This document shows positions 32,522 through 45,045 of a stretch of DNA of 64,000 nucleotides, in pieces. The number at the start of each line of letters is the position of its first letter. Position 1 is the stretch's first letter. Origin of the DNA: Ceratotherium simum simum (taxonomy: Eukaryota; Chordata; Mammalia; Perissodactyla; Rhinocerotidae); the NCBI RefSeq assembly GCF_000283155.1, contig NW_004454282.1, forward strand, positions 831,283-895,282, read 5' to 3'. The notes under the pieces were generated by a model. It made no database searches, had not been told where the DNA came from, and saw nothing but the letters and a program-made list of their open reading frames with translations. A program made the position numbers and the translations under genes.

Positions 32522-32827
32522 AAAAAGAAATGTATCTTAAGCTATGTTATCATCTGTTAAATCTGGCTTTTAAGTACATGAGTGTCATAATAATTTATGA
32601 ACTTTTCTGTGTGATAGAAGTATATAATAATTAAAAATATTAAATAATAAAAAATCTTAAGTCTTTTTGCAGTTATTTTTCTCTCAAGCCATATCTTGAT
32701 CACTTCTGTGGATTTTTCCTGTGCTTCATATCATCCAAGCACATAATAGAATCTTTTTTTCTAGTGAGTGACTGAATCATTTTTAGATGTGATGCTCTAC
32801 TTTCAATGTTTAAGTTGACTCTTCAAT

Positions 32828-33115
32828 AAAATCACAGAGTTTTAGGGGCCAGCCTGGTGGCATAGTGGTTAAGTTCATGCACTCTGCTTTGGCGTCCTGG
32901 GGTTCACAGGTTCGGATCCCGGGCGCAGACATAGGCACTGCTCACTCATCAAGCCATGCTGCAGTGGCCTCCCATATATAAAGTAGAGGAAGATTAGCAC
33001 AGATGTTAGCTCAGTAACAATCTTCCTCAAGCAAAAAGAAGAGGATTGGCAACAGATGTTAGCTTAGGGCCTATCTTCCTCACCAAATAAAATAAAATAA
33101 AATCATAGGGTTTTA
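32828..33115 (+). mobile_element. ERE SINE (variant form) with 17-bp target-site duplication
   Basis: Starts at 32845 'ggggccagcctggtggcata', B box near 32910-32922, then 'cctcccatatataaagtaga' instead of the short-form body, and two 'gatgttagct' repeats. Tail (AAAAT)n. Target-site duplication 'aaaatcacagagtttta' (32828-32844) versus 'aaaatcatagggtttta' (33099-33115), 15 of 17 identical. Confidence 0.95.
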
Positions 33116-34095
33116 TTGTAAGATCTAACCAAGGGATGAAAATAACTTGACTATGGTGAAATTTGAGGTGTTGTTTTAGTTACCTTAATGACCACATGAA
33201 ATAATGATGCGGTTTTCAAGTTAACATCAAATGAACAGTTGTGCTCTGAACGAGCTAGAGGAATTCATGGCAGAGAAGAACAACCAAACCAGTTGCCCTA
33301 GCCTACTCACATAAACCATTTGATTTGAGCACAGTTAATACTAGACTCTTAAAATCACCCCTTTGTTTGATTACAATGGATAAAAAAGGAAGTTGTGGCA
33401 CAAACTGTCTGATTCTCCTATTGTTCCACCTTTGGGAGATTTCACAGGGCAGATAATCTCTCTAGAGACGGGAATGCCTGGTGATGCTGACAGTCAATAC
33501 ACAGTCTGGTCTTGCTCTCCTTTCATCATCTCCTGAGGTAAAATAATCAACAGCAGAAGTTTCAGAAACCCTCTAGTACTTTAGTTGGGTCATATTGAGC
33601 CATTTTGTGGAAAGACTGGTTTTTCTAGTAGGCTGTCTTAGAAAATAAATATGTATGCTTTATGTGCTGACAAATATAATACAGAATTCCAAACAATGAA
33701 ACAGCTATTTGTATTCATAAAATATAGGTAGTTCTCAAAAGCAATATATTCAGTAGGCTAGCTCTCTAACTTATCTATAAATAAGTTAATTAAAAATTAA
33801 GGATTACGAATGCATTTTAGTTTCTTCTCTTTGTACTGTTCTAAAGGAAATATGTCTTTGGGACTTGAAAAGTTGTGTTAAATATATATCTAATATATAT
33901 ATTTTATGTTGTATACATATATATTTCTATGTTATGTATAATATATTTCTATGAAAATCATGTATTTTCCCTTTTAAAAATCTTCTATTTTCCAATCTTC
34001 AAATAAATTCTCTCCCTTGCTATCAATAAAGTGGTATTTTTAGATTTGCATAGCCTTACGTATGGCATCATTTTGTTCCATTAAACTAATATCAT
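33116..34095. other. Unannotated intronic sequence
   Basis: About 1 kb, no gene recognised. At about 33875-33955 lies a (TA)n-rich low-complexity stretch. Confidence 0.4.
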
Positions 34096-34099
34096 CACA

Positions 34100-34292
34100 G
34101 ATTTCTTACTCACAAAACTTTATTTTCTTCACCTTAATTTTTAATATGTTCACCCAAACAAAAATATCTATTTATCTTTGCCCTTTTGAGGTTAAAGACA
34201 ATGTCTTATTGATCTATCCCTAGACTTACCACAATGCCTGGCACATGGTAGGTACTTAAGTGTCTATTGACTGATTAAAGAAGCATCTGAAT
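34100..34292 (+). mobile_element. L2 LINE 3' terminus
   Basis: 'gaggttaaagacaatgtctt' (L2 'gagggcagggactatgtctt'), 'tgatctatccctagacttac', 'caatgcctggcacatggtag' and 'tgtctattgactgatt' give the sense L2 end. Confidence 0.8.
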
Positions 34293-34319
34293 TACAAGTA
34301 AATAGAGAATACCAAGGTT

Positions 34320-34800
34320 AACAAAATATACTCCTCATGTAGTCTGCCACTCCCATCCTACTTTGTTTTTCTTCATTAGTACTTACACGTATGTTTTTGT
34401 TGTTGTTGTTGTTGTTGTTTGTGAGGAAGATTAGCCCTGAGCTAACATCTGTTGCCAATCCTCCTCCTTTTTGCTGAGGAAGATTGGCCCTGGGCTAAGA
34501 TCCGTGCCCATCTTCCTCTACTTCGTATGTGGGACACCTACCACAGCATGGCCTGTTAAGCAGCGCGTATGTCCGTGCCCGGGATCTGAACCTGCAAACC
34601 CTGGGCCGCTGAAGTGGAGCATGCAAACTTAACCACTATGCCACCAGGCCAGCCCCTGTAGTATGTTTTCTATCTGTCTCCTTCCATAGAATGTACACTC
34701 CAAGAAGACAGGGATTTTATTGTCTCCACTGCTTTACCCACCTAGAATATTGCCTGTTGCATAGTATGCATATTGTAAGTTTTGTATCAAGGAACAAATG
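34320..34800 (+). mobile_element. L2 LINE 3' end interrupted by an ERE
   Basis: Left part 34320-34390 ('ctttgtttttcttcattagt', 'acttaca') and right part 34661-34800 ('ctatctgtctccttccatag', 'aatgtacactccaagaagac', 'attgcctgttgcatagtatg') together follow the L2 3' UTR. The antisense ERE lies between them. Confidence 0.75.
34389..34669 (-). mobile_element. ERE SINE (variant form), antisense, inserted in L2
   Basis: Read on the minus strand: 'ggggctggcctggtggcata' at the 34656 end, B box near 34583-34600 ('gggtttgcaggttcagatccc'), two 'gatgttagctcaggg'-type repeats and a tail of (CAA)n, seen here as (TTG)n at 34394-34418. Probable target-site duplication 'gtatgtttt' at 34389-34397 and 34661-34669. 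Confidence 0.94.
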
Positions 34801-35875
34801 TTGGTTTGCAATAACTCCAAAGCAGATTGTTAAAGGAAAGGGAAGGAATAGGAATCCTTCTTTAATTTTCTTCTCCTAGGATTTTAATATAGAAGTAACC
34901 ATTTTGAATATTTCGTATAAGAATATTCTAGATTCACTCCCTCTTTTCCTGTCAAGGGTACTATTTCCAAATGGAGAGGTGACCATTTTGATTCCATTGG
35001 ACCCTGAGGAAATTGACTGCCTTTTGAATAGTGATCTATGGTCTAGGGAAGTTTTCTCACTTCCACTCTTGGATTGTAATCTTCTCCTACTAAAGGAAAA
35101 AACCTCAAATTTTAAAGAGCATCTCTGATAGGTTAGTCCTTATTTGCATAATGAGATAATTTTGTTTCTTGGGTTGCCATCCTGAAGGAACTTTTCCTAA
35201 GTTTGTAGAAACCTACAACTATTTTTAAATTGCTTTTGCTATACATGATAAAGTTTAGGTCTGTGGCCTTCCAAGATGATTCAGTCAATCAGTTCTAACA
35301 TCTCTTTCTGGCAGCACGGCTCTTTATGTTTGCGTGTTTGCTGTCCTCACCTATTTTGCAACTGTCTCCACTGAGTCATGTTTCAGCACTTGTGGAAACT
35401 CATGACAACCTGTCATCTAGCACAACCTTACACTTTGTGCATTTTGCCATTATGGGGTTGGGTTGATGTGTTTTAAGTATACAAATCCTTGATGTTAACA
35501 GCAAATCTTAGGTGGACAAGAAAACATGAATATGTTTTGTTTTGTTTTGTTATTAGTTTCCTTTTCTGAGAAACTTAATGGTTATCTCGTAAGACTGATA
35601 CCAGAATGTTTAAAAATTATAAGCTAGCAGCCAAGTGGGAGAACAACCATTATGAACATTTGTAGAGTGTTTTATCTGAGAGTATAGTAGTATTTTCCAC
35701 TGCCAGGAAGAAATTGACATGGTGCTCCACTAATAACTTGAGGAAAATACATTTTCAAGTATATGATGCAGGAAGGTATTTGACCTGGAATGGGTGCTTA
35801 AATTTGTGTTGATTGTATAAAGATACCTGAATAAATAATTTTTAATGTTTCCTCTCAAAGTAAAGTTATTTGCAT
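34801..35875. other. Unannotated intronic sequence
   Basis: About 1.1 kb, no gene or repeat recognised apart from (TTTTG)n at about 35535-35552. Confidence 0.4.
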
Positions 35876-35879
35876 CTAA

Positions 35880-36072
35880 ATCTTATAATACATTATAACA
35901 TGCTTTATATGTATTATCTCATTTTATTCACATGATAATCCTTTTAGATAGATATTGTTGTTATCCCCATTTTACTGATGTCATAAGCAAAGCTTGGAAA
36001 TGTGTAGACACGTCATATTGATGGAAAGTGACAGAGCTTACGTGCTTAACCTCTATTATGGTGCAACACTCA
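35880..36072 (-). mobile_element. MIR SINE (antisense)
   Basis: 'catgctttatatgtattatc', 'tcattttattcacatgataa', 'ttgttatccccattttactg' and 'gatggaaagtgacagagctt' follow the antisense MIR. Confidence 0.75.
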
Positions 36073-36535
36073 TTAAATAATCATATGGCACCTGTTATGC
36101 GTGCAGCCTTTCAACTCATGCAGAAGAGAAGGTTTAGAAGCAAAAGTCCTCACAACACCTGGAACAAAGAGTGGGATCTGTTAAAAATTTCTCTGTCATA
36201 GATAAGACTCTTTCAAGAATGGTGATAGCCATGGATAGAGGTAAGGACAAGTAAGGGAGATCAGCCAGTGAGAGTGGCAGCATCTCCCTCAGCTTTGGCT
36301 CCAGGAGTTTAGGGAAGAGCCAAGTAGCCTCTGTATCTTGATTGTTGGCCTTTGCAGAAAACTGGTGCTACTCTGAGAGGCAAGGGTGGACCTGACCCTG
36401 CTCAGCTCCAGTAGTGAGAAGATCCCACAACCATAACAAGAGACCGAAATTTGGAGAGAACCAAGTTACATTCTCTTATTCTCTGTGCCCCACAGGCTGT
36501 CACAATCCTTAGTTCACAATAGATTTTCAGTATCT
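36073..36535. other. Unannotated intronic sequence
   Basis: Less AT-rich than its surroundings (36220-36420), possibly an unrecognised old repeat; no gene support. Confidence 0.35.
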
Positions 36536-36549
36536 ATTGATTTGAATGT

Positions 36550-36715
36550 AATAAATGGATGCAAACATAGCTATGAATGTAACTAGTTGTATGGCCTTGG
36601 GAAAATCACTTTACTTCTCTGAGTCTGGATTTCTCTATCTCTAGAATGGGTGATAGTACCTACTTGGGATAGCTGTTGTGTGAATTCACTTTGTGAAGTC
36701 TAAATAGAAATATGA
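36550..36715 (+). mobile_element. MIR SINE
   Basis: 'actagttgtatggccttgg', 'gaaaatcactttacttctct', 'gagtctggatttctctatct' and 'agaatgggtgatagtaccta' form the sense MIR core. Confidence 0.82.
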
Positions 36716-36719
36716 CTTG

Positions 36720-38755
36720 AATACTTTCACACCCTTTCTCTCTGTCCCTTCTTCCCTGGGCTACCTAGAGCCCATTTGGCTTGGACTTTGTTATGAATAC
36801 CCAATTAATGGATGGAATACAGAATGAGAAGAAATCTGGAAAGGTTAAATTGATTTATATTTTAAAAGGCAGGAAAGTACTCATGAAAGAAAGAATCCAG
36901 AGGCAGAAGGGAAGGGTGAATGGGGGCTGAGGCAGAGAACAGAGAAGGGAGAAGAAATTTTTAAGAAGCTGTCTTGAAGATTTAGGAAATACAGGTTAGT
37001 GAGAAGATTGACTAAGATGTTTTGGCTCTCTGTCGTGTAACAGACTGCCCCTATGGCATCTCTTATACAGATGGCTATAAAAATTTTAATTACTTAGATG
37101 AATAATTTTAAGTACTCAGGTGAGTATTTATTTTGAGTGCAACAAACCTATGGTGAGCTGAATTGCTAGGTGGCCCAGTTTTCTTCAGGCTACATAGAGG
37201 ATGGACTATTATAAAGCTGCATCCGTGAAGATTCTTATTAAATATGCCCAGATGGTAACATTTTAATGGCTGAAAATACTATAATGTTTTTTCATTGAAA
37301 ATCTACTATTCAACTTAATGTAACCAAAAATATATTATTTTTTTAAGAATTGGAGCATACACAGTTGCTTTTGCAGCAGTTTTGAGGTAGAGATATGACA
37401 TATATTAGTATTAAGTTCACAGAGTAGGGAACATTATTATTGCTAAGGGAATTCAGTGAGGAAGCTATTGCTTTCAGCCAGGTAGAAGGATGTAGATAAA
37501 AGATATTTTCTAGATTATTTGAATTAGAGATTTCACATGATAAGCTACATTTCTCATTTCTTACTCTTTAAAGAAATCAACATGTACTTTATGATGTCTT
37601 TATTACAGATGAAAATAGAGTAGTATGCTAACATATAAGCATTTAATTTAGCCAAATTCAACTATGCAAACTTGAACATGAAAGGAAAGGATGGGGGAAA
37701 TAAAAATTTAAATAGCATGAACAATTTTTCACACTGTTTCAACCAAAGAGTGCTAATCTAAGTGACCTTGAGATAGGAGAAGTGAATCAGCTGGTCATTC
37801 AGTAGATCTCATTTCATTTCATGCATGACTAGAGGAAGCATCCTGGGGTGCTGTGCATGAGCAATACGTTTAAAGATACAATATGGTAAAAGCATATTTT
37901 GCATAATATAACAGAAGGCTTTGGCTGCAGATCAGTGGTGCAATGGCATCATCAATGACCTAATTTTTTTAATTTCCCCATTAATTTGCTCTGTCATTCT
38001 GAAAGTGACAACTTCATTTCCCTTAAGATAGCCACCATAGTTCTAGGCTCACATAGAGCCTCTAGGTCCAATGGGAAAAGTTCTGTTTCTTCTCACATAT
38101 TTTAATAGTGATGATACCTTTCCACAGAAGCTCCCCCAGCCTGTTTCTCTTCACTTCTTGTTCACATATCCAAACCAGTCCCTGGCAAGGAAAATGGTAC
38201 CATGATGATTTGCTTAGATCTGGCTTGATTCAACCGTTAGTTGGAAATAGGCTCGTATCCTCTGATGCACAGGGCTAAGCCCAGGAAAATGTTGGATTCT
38301 ATTAGAAAAGAGAAAAGGGAATAAATAGTTGTCAAGTACGCAAATAGGTTGTGCAACATGTTTATTCATTAATATATTGTAAAGCACTATTTCTATTTCA
38401 CATTTATGTATTCATATTACTCTGTAAGGTAGTATACAAAGGACCACATGCATTGTACTTCATGGGCAATATAAAGGCTTATCGTGGGGGTAAATTTGAC
38501 TCAGATTGGTGTTAGAATATAATCCACATATAAGATGAGACTCAACTGTACTATCAATATTTGCCTTAGTTTACCATTTATCCTGATTGGGTGTGTCATA
38601 AGCATTCTTCTTAAGGTGAATAGAGAACCTGGTTTGCTGTTATAAATGTTTTATCAACAATTTACATGTTTGTTTTTTTGAAAAGAAAACCAATGTAGAG
38701 TAACTCTGTGTTGAATAAACGTCACCAAATCTACCCAGACATCCCGATATTCAAC
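36720..38755. other. Unannotated intronic sequence
   Basis: About 2 kb without recognised repeat or gene, the longest apparently repeat-poor interval in the left two thirds of the window. Confidence 0.4.
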
Positions 38756-38756
38756 C

Positions 38757-39700
38757 AAAAAAATGTTGAGTACCTTCTACATGCTTGCCACTGTTCTAAC
38801 CATTGTGGATGGAGCAAAGAATGAGACAGATAACATACCTATTCTCATAGAGCTTATATTCTGTTGTGGAAAGGGAAATAACCAAATATGTCAACCAGAA
38901 AAAAACATGAAAAGTGAGATAGTGAAAGGCATTGATAGCAAGCAATTGGGTGGCTATTTTAGGGGGTCAGAGAAGTCTTCTCTGAGGAAGTGACGTTTAA
39001 GCTGAAATCTAAATGATAAGAAAATGAATACAAACAGCCACATGTGAAACTCCAGGGAAGTGCCTTCTAAGCACTGGGAATTCTCAGGTGAGAAAGAGCT
39101 TAAAATGTAGTGAGCAGAGGGGAGAGAGGAAGATGAGGTCAGATTGGTCTACAGGGGCCAGATCATGTGGGATTGTGTAATCAAATGTAAAAAGATTTGT
39201 ATTTATTCCAAACACAGTGTGAAGCCATTGGAAAGCTCTACAATGAGAAGTGACAAGATAACACACTGGATGAGGTGTGAGGACAGTATTGTGGGGAAGC
39301 AATTGAAGTAGAATTAGGAGGCTATGGCCCAGGTGGCAGATGTTGGTGGGTAAGACCAAGGTGGTAGTAGTGAAATGTACAAAAAATGTACAGATTCAAC
39401 CTGTTTTGGAAATAGGATATGGAAAGTGGGGAAAGGAGAGAAAGAGGATAACTTCTAGATTTTTGGCTTAAACTAGAGTAAATGGAGGAATTGTTTTCTG
39501 AGATGGGTAGGAAGCTGGTTGGGGAAAAGTAGCAGGCAGAATCAAGAGTTTGGTTTTGGCCGTAGTAAGTTAGAGATGCCTGTTGGACATCCTCATAGAG
39601 GTGTCAAATAAGCAGTTGGATACATCAGCCTGGAGTTCCAGGTAGAGACCAGATATGAAGATAGATTTGGGAGTTATCTGCGTATAAAAAAAGAGAAGTG
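38757..39700 (-). mobile_element. L2 LINE, 3' end and ORF2 C-terminus (antisense), third copy
   Basis: Starts at the L2 3' end ('tgttgagtaccttctacatg', 'cttgccactgttctaacc', 'ctcatagagcttatattctg'). It passes 'ggggccagatcatgtggga' at about 39155. On the minus strand 'AFQWLHTVFGINTN' and 'IPHDLAP' correspond to the L2 ORF2 region resembling 'LQWLPISLRVKAK' and 'LHDLAP'. Near 39575-39690 it still matches the 'LDISTWMSNRHL' coding zone. About 940 bp; frames broken. Confidence 0.9.
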
Positions 39701-39759
39701 CCCACACAATTATTTTAATTCCACAGAGCATTCTAAAGTATAATTTGGATAACTGAAAA

Positions 39760-40280
39760 TTGATAGCTACTTATTTATTGAAACATTTGTCTTGAAAATT
39801 TGTTGACAACACGATAGCTGAGAAATTGATTGCTCATGACAAGTAGTGATGGGTCATTGCATCCAAGTTTCCCAAGACAAAGAAAGTTTTATGTTATCGG
39901 CTTTGGCTTGCTCTGAAAATGTGTTTTTGTACATCACTGTTTTGGGTTAGCAATAAAATTCTCTGCTTTTGGTTCATAAATCAAACAAGCACACAATTGT
40001 TAAATAGTCTATATCATATTAATTAAGCTCTGAAACAAGGCAAGCATTACAGCCATTTATAACAGGGTATGGCATAAGTTGCTAATCAATGAGAAAAGCA
40101 ACTAATTAACAAGCCACCAGTCAGCATTTTGAGCAGAAGTTGGTGACTTTCAGCTTAATCAAACTTTGCAGGTGTCAGTGGTGATATGAACGACTCTTTA
40201 ATCTGTTTGTGTCTAAATTCCCCGAGATCATTTTCACGTCTGTACACGTTTAAAATCTCTATCTACTTTGAGGTGGGTAA
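39760..40280. other. Repeat-free candidate conserved non-coding block
   Basis: No recognisable transposon. It contains clustered homeodomain/SOX-like words: 'catattaattaagc' (about 40016), 'aacaattg'-type 'cacaattgtt' (39992), 'gctaatcaatgag' (40081) and 'aactaattaacaa' (40100). Function is inferred from composition only. Confidence 0.25.
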
Positions 40281-40439
40281 AGGGATTTCATGTCTTAAAA
40301 CGTTTTGTATTTTTAAAAGCCCTTCTCTTAACTAAATCATTGAGATTTCTCTTGGGTTAAGACAACAGAATGAAGTTTGTAAACTATTTCACCCCCAAAA
40401 TAGTAAACTTAGAGTGCTGACAAATTCCCCTTTACAAAA

Positions 40440-40625
40440 AAACAATAAAAAAAAAAAAAACCTGCTGAAAGAATAAGTGAATTTTTAAAGCACCTTCCTT
40501 GAAGTATAATTTACGTACCATAAAATTCACTTATTTTGAGTGTAAAATTTAATGATTTTTAGTAAATGCGTAGAGTTATATAATCATCATCATGCTATAA
40601 TTAGAATAAATGAAATTTTAAAGTT
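40440..40625 (-). mobile_element. L1 LINE 3' terminus (antisense)
   Basis: 'gaagtataatttacgtacca', 'taaaattcacttattttgag' and 'tgtaaaatttaatgattttt' match the reverse complement of an L1M 3' UTR end. An A-rich tract lies at 40434-40461. Confidence 0.75.
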
Positions 40626-41190
40626 TGGACAATTTATCCATGATGGTGTTGAAATTAGCTTGTGGGGGACGCTGGGATGTACCTAGGCCTTAGGAATGAC
40701 CTATAAAAGGATTGGTATGCCATTTCTTCTAGTCCTAAAATATTTCCATGAGTCAACGAAAGCTAACATCCAAAACAGAATTCTAGATAGGATGAATCCA
40801 GGCTTAGGATTAATCTGTTCCTGAAATAATATTTCAACACCACAGATTCTTCTGTAATTACATTATTTGGCAAAAATTAAGAGTCCTAGTTCTTGGGGCT
40901 GCCTTATTTCTTTTTAGGGATAGTTCTCTGATGGCTAATCCAAAGAATGCAAATATTTTTTTAATGATAATGTTCTTATTTCTTTTCATTTATAATCTCT
41001 TTGCTGAAATGATGTCACTTTCAAAGAGTTGCTTAGGAAATGGTCAACATTTATATTTGAGATTTAGATAAGTATGTATATCAAAAATATTTGTCATATT
41101 TAACATATTACATGAAATTATTTGAGATTTTCAAGAGATAGGTAGTGGTTTGCTGGCTAGAAGTAGCGAGTAAGAATCATAACACCAACT
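40626..41190. other. Unannotated intronic sequence
   Basis: Nothing recognised. Confidence 0.4.
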
Positions 41191-41194
41191 ATCA

Positions 41195-41402
41195 CTTTCT
41201 ATGTTCTAGAAATTGTTCTAAGCTATATTTTTTTTTCATTTAATTTTTACAATAACCTATGAGAGAGGTATTTTTATTAGCCCCATTCAACCAATTAGGA
41301 AACTAAGGCACAGAGAAATTAAATAGTTTGCTCAGGGTGCCCCAAATAGTAGGTGACAGAGCCGGGATGGTGAATGCAGACAGTCAGACTCGGTAATCCT
41401 TG
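41195..41402 (-). mobile_element. MIR SINE (antisense)
   Basis: 'tagaaattgttctaagctat', 'catttaatttttacaataac', 'ctaaggcacagagaaattaa' and 'taggtgacagagccgggatg' are strong antisense MIR marks. Confidence 0.88.
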
Positions 41403-41599
41403 CTCTTACTTAGTAAGTATCTCCCACTGGAAATTTTGATGATCAACATTGGTCATATCATATGACTTCAATTGTTTAACATCAGTAAGACCTAACAAAG
41501 TTTCGTGTGGTAGTCCCAACCTAGTAAAAAAATCAGAATTTGCTCTGAAATACTTATTTTAAAAGTGTGAGATATTTTCAGACACATTGGCAACCTAGT

Positions 41600-41930
41600 G
41601 TTGTGCAAAGAATGGTAAATTTGGGGTTTGGAGACTTGGGTTAGAAATGATAACTCTTATAGTATAATTGCAGGAACTTGGGAAATTATTTAGGTTATTG
41701 AACCTGTTATCTGTAAAATAGGGATGGTATTCCTTGCCTGACCTGGTGCCTTGTTTTGTATCTTCATAATAACAAGATGGTAGCCCTTATCACATTGCCT
41801 GGGAGTTTCTGTTCACTTGAATGTCTCTCCATAGACTATAAGCTCCTTAAAGATAGGGACCACATCTTTTTATCTTTGTATCTTTGTATCATTTAGGATA
41901 CTCTATGTCACCTCAGAAGTACGTATGAAA
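41600..41930 (+). mobile_element. MIR SINE followed by L2 3' fragment
   Basis: 41600-41735 is sense MIR ('gcaggaacttgggaaattat', 'ctgttatctgtaaaataggg'). 41795-41915 is the L2 end ('tctctccatagactataagc', 'tccttaaagatagggaccac', 'atctttttatctttgtatc'). Confidence 0.75.
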
Positions 41931-43395
41931 TATGTGTAAAAGTAAAGGATAAAGGAAGAGATAATATAACATTTCCCCCAAGGAATTGTCATCAAGATCA
42001 AATGTGCCAATAAGAGTGGCATTCTGTTCTTGGCTCTTGCTACCAGCTGTAGGTGACTAAAAGTGCCAAAGTGGGGCTTCCCCTAGTAGCAATATATATT
42101 GATTCATAGGCTCAGACGCAACATAGAAACCACATTGGGAGTAAATATTTTCAAACAAATATCTTGAGGAATAGATTCAGAACATTCTACTGTTCACCTA
42201 TGGGGAAAACATTTGCAGCATCTGTGTATACCTTCATTTTCTGTTTCTTTTATCTCTTAAAGTCTTTCAGAATTGTTTATCAGAGACAAAGTGTGGTCAT
42301 GGGGTCATAGTTGTAAATCGGTTGACATCAGAGGAACCACTTGGTTAAGTAATGAAAGAAGGGGCAAATCCTGTTGAGTTTAGTTCTAGGGCATCACACA
42401 GCACATTTCAGGACTCTTTCTTTATATCTTTACAGGGAAGACTTTTTATTTGCCTGATGAAGAAAATGAAGGAACAAGCACTTTTTCCTTGAAATGCTTT
42501 TTGTATTGATCAGATATGCTAATAACACAACATAACCTGTCTACCAGGGGTGCAACTGCTTACATCTTCTCTGTCCACAGGACATCGCAGTGCATTCATT
42601 GTGCCTTCATTTTCTCAGCAGTACTCAGAGCTCATGGCTTTAACCCTTTCAATTTTGGTATCTGTTTTTCCTGAGATACAGACTATGCTCTTGTTTCTGT
42701 ACCTGGTGCTTTTTTTTCAGCGTAAATAAGAGTCTCTCTCCAAATGTCTACTCAAGTAGTGACATGTCTGTCTCAGTTGCTGGAGAGCTTTGAAAATTGG
42801 ACATAAGCAGTTTATTTGGCTATATTAAGATTGAATAATTGAAAGCAGGGCAATGCCCTACTATATTAAATCATATTTTACTTCTCACATAATATAACTT
42901 TAGCTGAGCTACTCTGATGCTGCAGAAAGTGATTTGGAATCTAAGTTATTCATTTATTAAGGGTCCGTGGAAATCTAAGTTATAGAACATGTGGGATAAA
43001 TAATAACCCTATACCTTTGTTCTACTGATAAAAGATTCAGCTATATAAAATAAACATTGCTACAGGTTGAATTTAATCCTCTATAATTGCTTGGATTTAA
43101 GCGAAAAAGCTGTTTACATAAGAATGTCCTTGTGCATAGGATAAATAGGATTTTACGAAATCTGAAACCCTTACTGACAGAGAAATATGCATATCACTAG
43201 CCTCTATAATAGCCCCACATCCTTGTGCCTCCTTTGAAACAAGGCACGCAAACTCAAGAACACATGTGTTAAAAATTAAGGGTAGTTAGGCATGATTTTA
43301 TCTTTTGGGGCCCCTTTCCTGAATGTTTAACAAAAGGAGACTATACGTTTTAAGAGAAACAATCCTAAACAGAAAATAAAGACTTGAAATCTGGC
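41931..43395. other. Unannotated intronic sequence
   Basis: About 1.5 kb with no recognised gene or repeat. Confidence 0.4.
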
Positions 43396-43399
43396 TCTA

Positions 43400-43572
43400 G
43401 AAAGTACATATTTGGACTTGGGTTAGTACTGGACCACACTGAATCATAATTTCAACTTTTATAAATGAAATAATAAAAATGGTGTCTGCCTTATAAAGTT
43501 GTTTGGAAGATTCAATGAGAAAACACCTGCAAAAATCTTGGCATGTTGTTGGATTCTCAATAGTAAATGTCA
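43400..43572 (+). mobile_element. MIR SINE fragment
   Basis: 'ttataaatgaaataataaaa', 'gtctgccttataaagttgtt' and 'tggaagattcaatgagaaaa' form the 3' half of a sense MIR. Confidence 0.72.
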
Positions 43573-44775
43573 GCAACCCTCCTTCTCTACTCCTCCTCGT
43601 CATCATCACCAATGTTTATAAAAGTGTATCATGAGGAATGGGAACTGGATGGAGTCTGCCTAAGAACATTCTGTTCTGCCTGTCCTCCTCACCAGAATTT
43701 TGACTGTAATTCTCAGATGTGTTTCATCCAATTTCAGCAACCATCTATGAAAATACCTGGAGAGTTCTTAACTTTATTTCATTAAAAACATAAAAATCAT
43801 AAGTGGAGAATGATTTAATGAACCTCATGAAGTGAGAACCAAATACAAGTTATATGCATTTAACTTGTATAGTTATAAGCAACATTTTCCATTGGGTTAC
43901 GATAAATTCTCTTTTCACAAAACAATTTGTGAAAACGTTAAGCAGGTATGGCCAAGAGAATGACTCCTATTCAGATTCAGTTTAGACTTAACTTCTCAGA
44001 GGGTCAATGTCCTCTCTGACACCCTTTATGTGGCCTGCATAGGACTTGCTCCAGGCCATTATATGCTGTCACGCTCCTTCTGGATATCCAAACTGTAAAA
44101 TTGCAGACTCTTTATGTGTTTAAGGGCATGAAGTTCACATGAAGGGACCCTCTGTCAGAGTGAGTGGGGAGGCACTTTCAGTTTTATCTATGCCCTGATT
44201 GTTAGAAAATACCCCTTTTCTCTAAGTCTGCTCTTGCTCTGCATGTCTGCCTTTTGCTTTGCTGTTTCAAGGTTCTGCTTTTTTACTGTGGGTTCTGTAC
44301 TCACTGTGGCAGGAAGAAGGGCTTTTATATTTATTCCTTTTGGTAGAAAAGAGTAACTTCCAGATGAGAGTCTGAGCTGAAAACGTAGCCTCATTGGACA
44401 GAAGATAAGGACTTCACTCGCCAGGGTGGCACTATGAGGCACTGAGCTGCAGTAAACGTGATGTTATTCTTTTAACAGTACCACAAGTTACAAGACTGAC
44501 AGTGAATTAAGTAGCTGCACAGTAAGGTTTGTTGAGATTAGTTTCCCGTAACTAAGAGTCTTTATGTAGACACTGAATGACCTGTCATGGGTACTGTAGA
44601 GCGGTGATAATCTCAGAATTTTATCTTTCTTTTGAAGGACATTCAGTTAGTATAATTTATTATATTGGGAAAGTCATTGATTAGTTTTGATTCTGAGAGT
44701 ACAGAAGTCGTATAGATTTAGGACAAGTCCATTTTGAGGTAGAGGAGATGGCTGAAAAACCTGGAACATGTGAGT
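43573..44775. other. Unannotated intronic sequence
   Basis: Possible weak L2 similarity at about 43990-44110 ('acttctcagagggtcaatg', 'tcctctctgacaccc'), not firm. No gene recognised. Confidence 0.35.
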
Positions 44776-44779
44776 AATT

Positions 44780-45045
44780 ATGGAGTAATAATAATTAACA
44801 TAATCATTACTTTTTGTTGAATGTTTTCATGTGTGGCAGACCCAATGACAAATTCCTTATATACATTATCTTAGCCCATTCTAAAGCAACCATAAAAGAG
44901 GGAGTATTGATATATCCATTTACAGATGAAGTAACAGAGGCTCAGAGAGGTCAATATCTCACCTAAGATCACGCAGCTGGAATGGAAAAGCTGAGATTTG
45001 AGCCCAGTGCACTCTGACTCCAAAACCAGCACTCTTAAGGATTGG
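44780..45045 (-). mobile_element. MIR SINE (antisense, near full length)
   Basis: (AAT)n start, 'tatacattatcttagcccat', 'ccatttacagatgaagtaac', 'agaggctcagagaggtcaat', 'gatcacgcagctggaatgg' and 'gagatttgagcccagtgca'. Well preserved. Confidence 0.88.
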
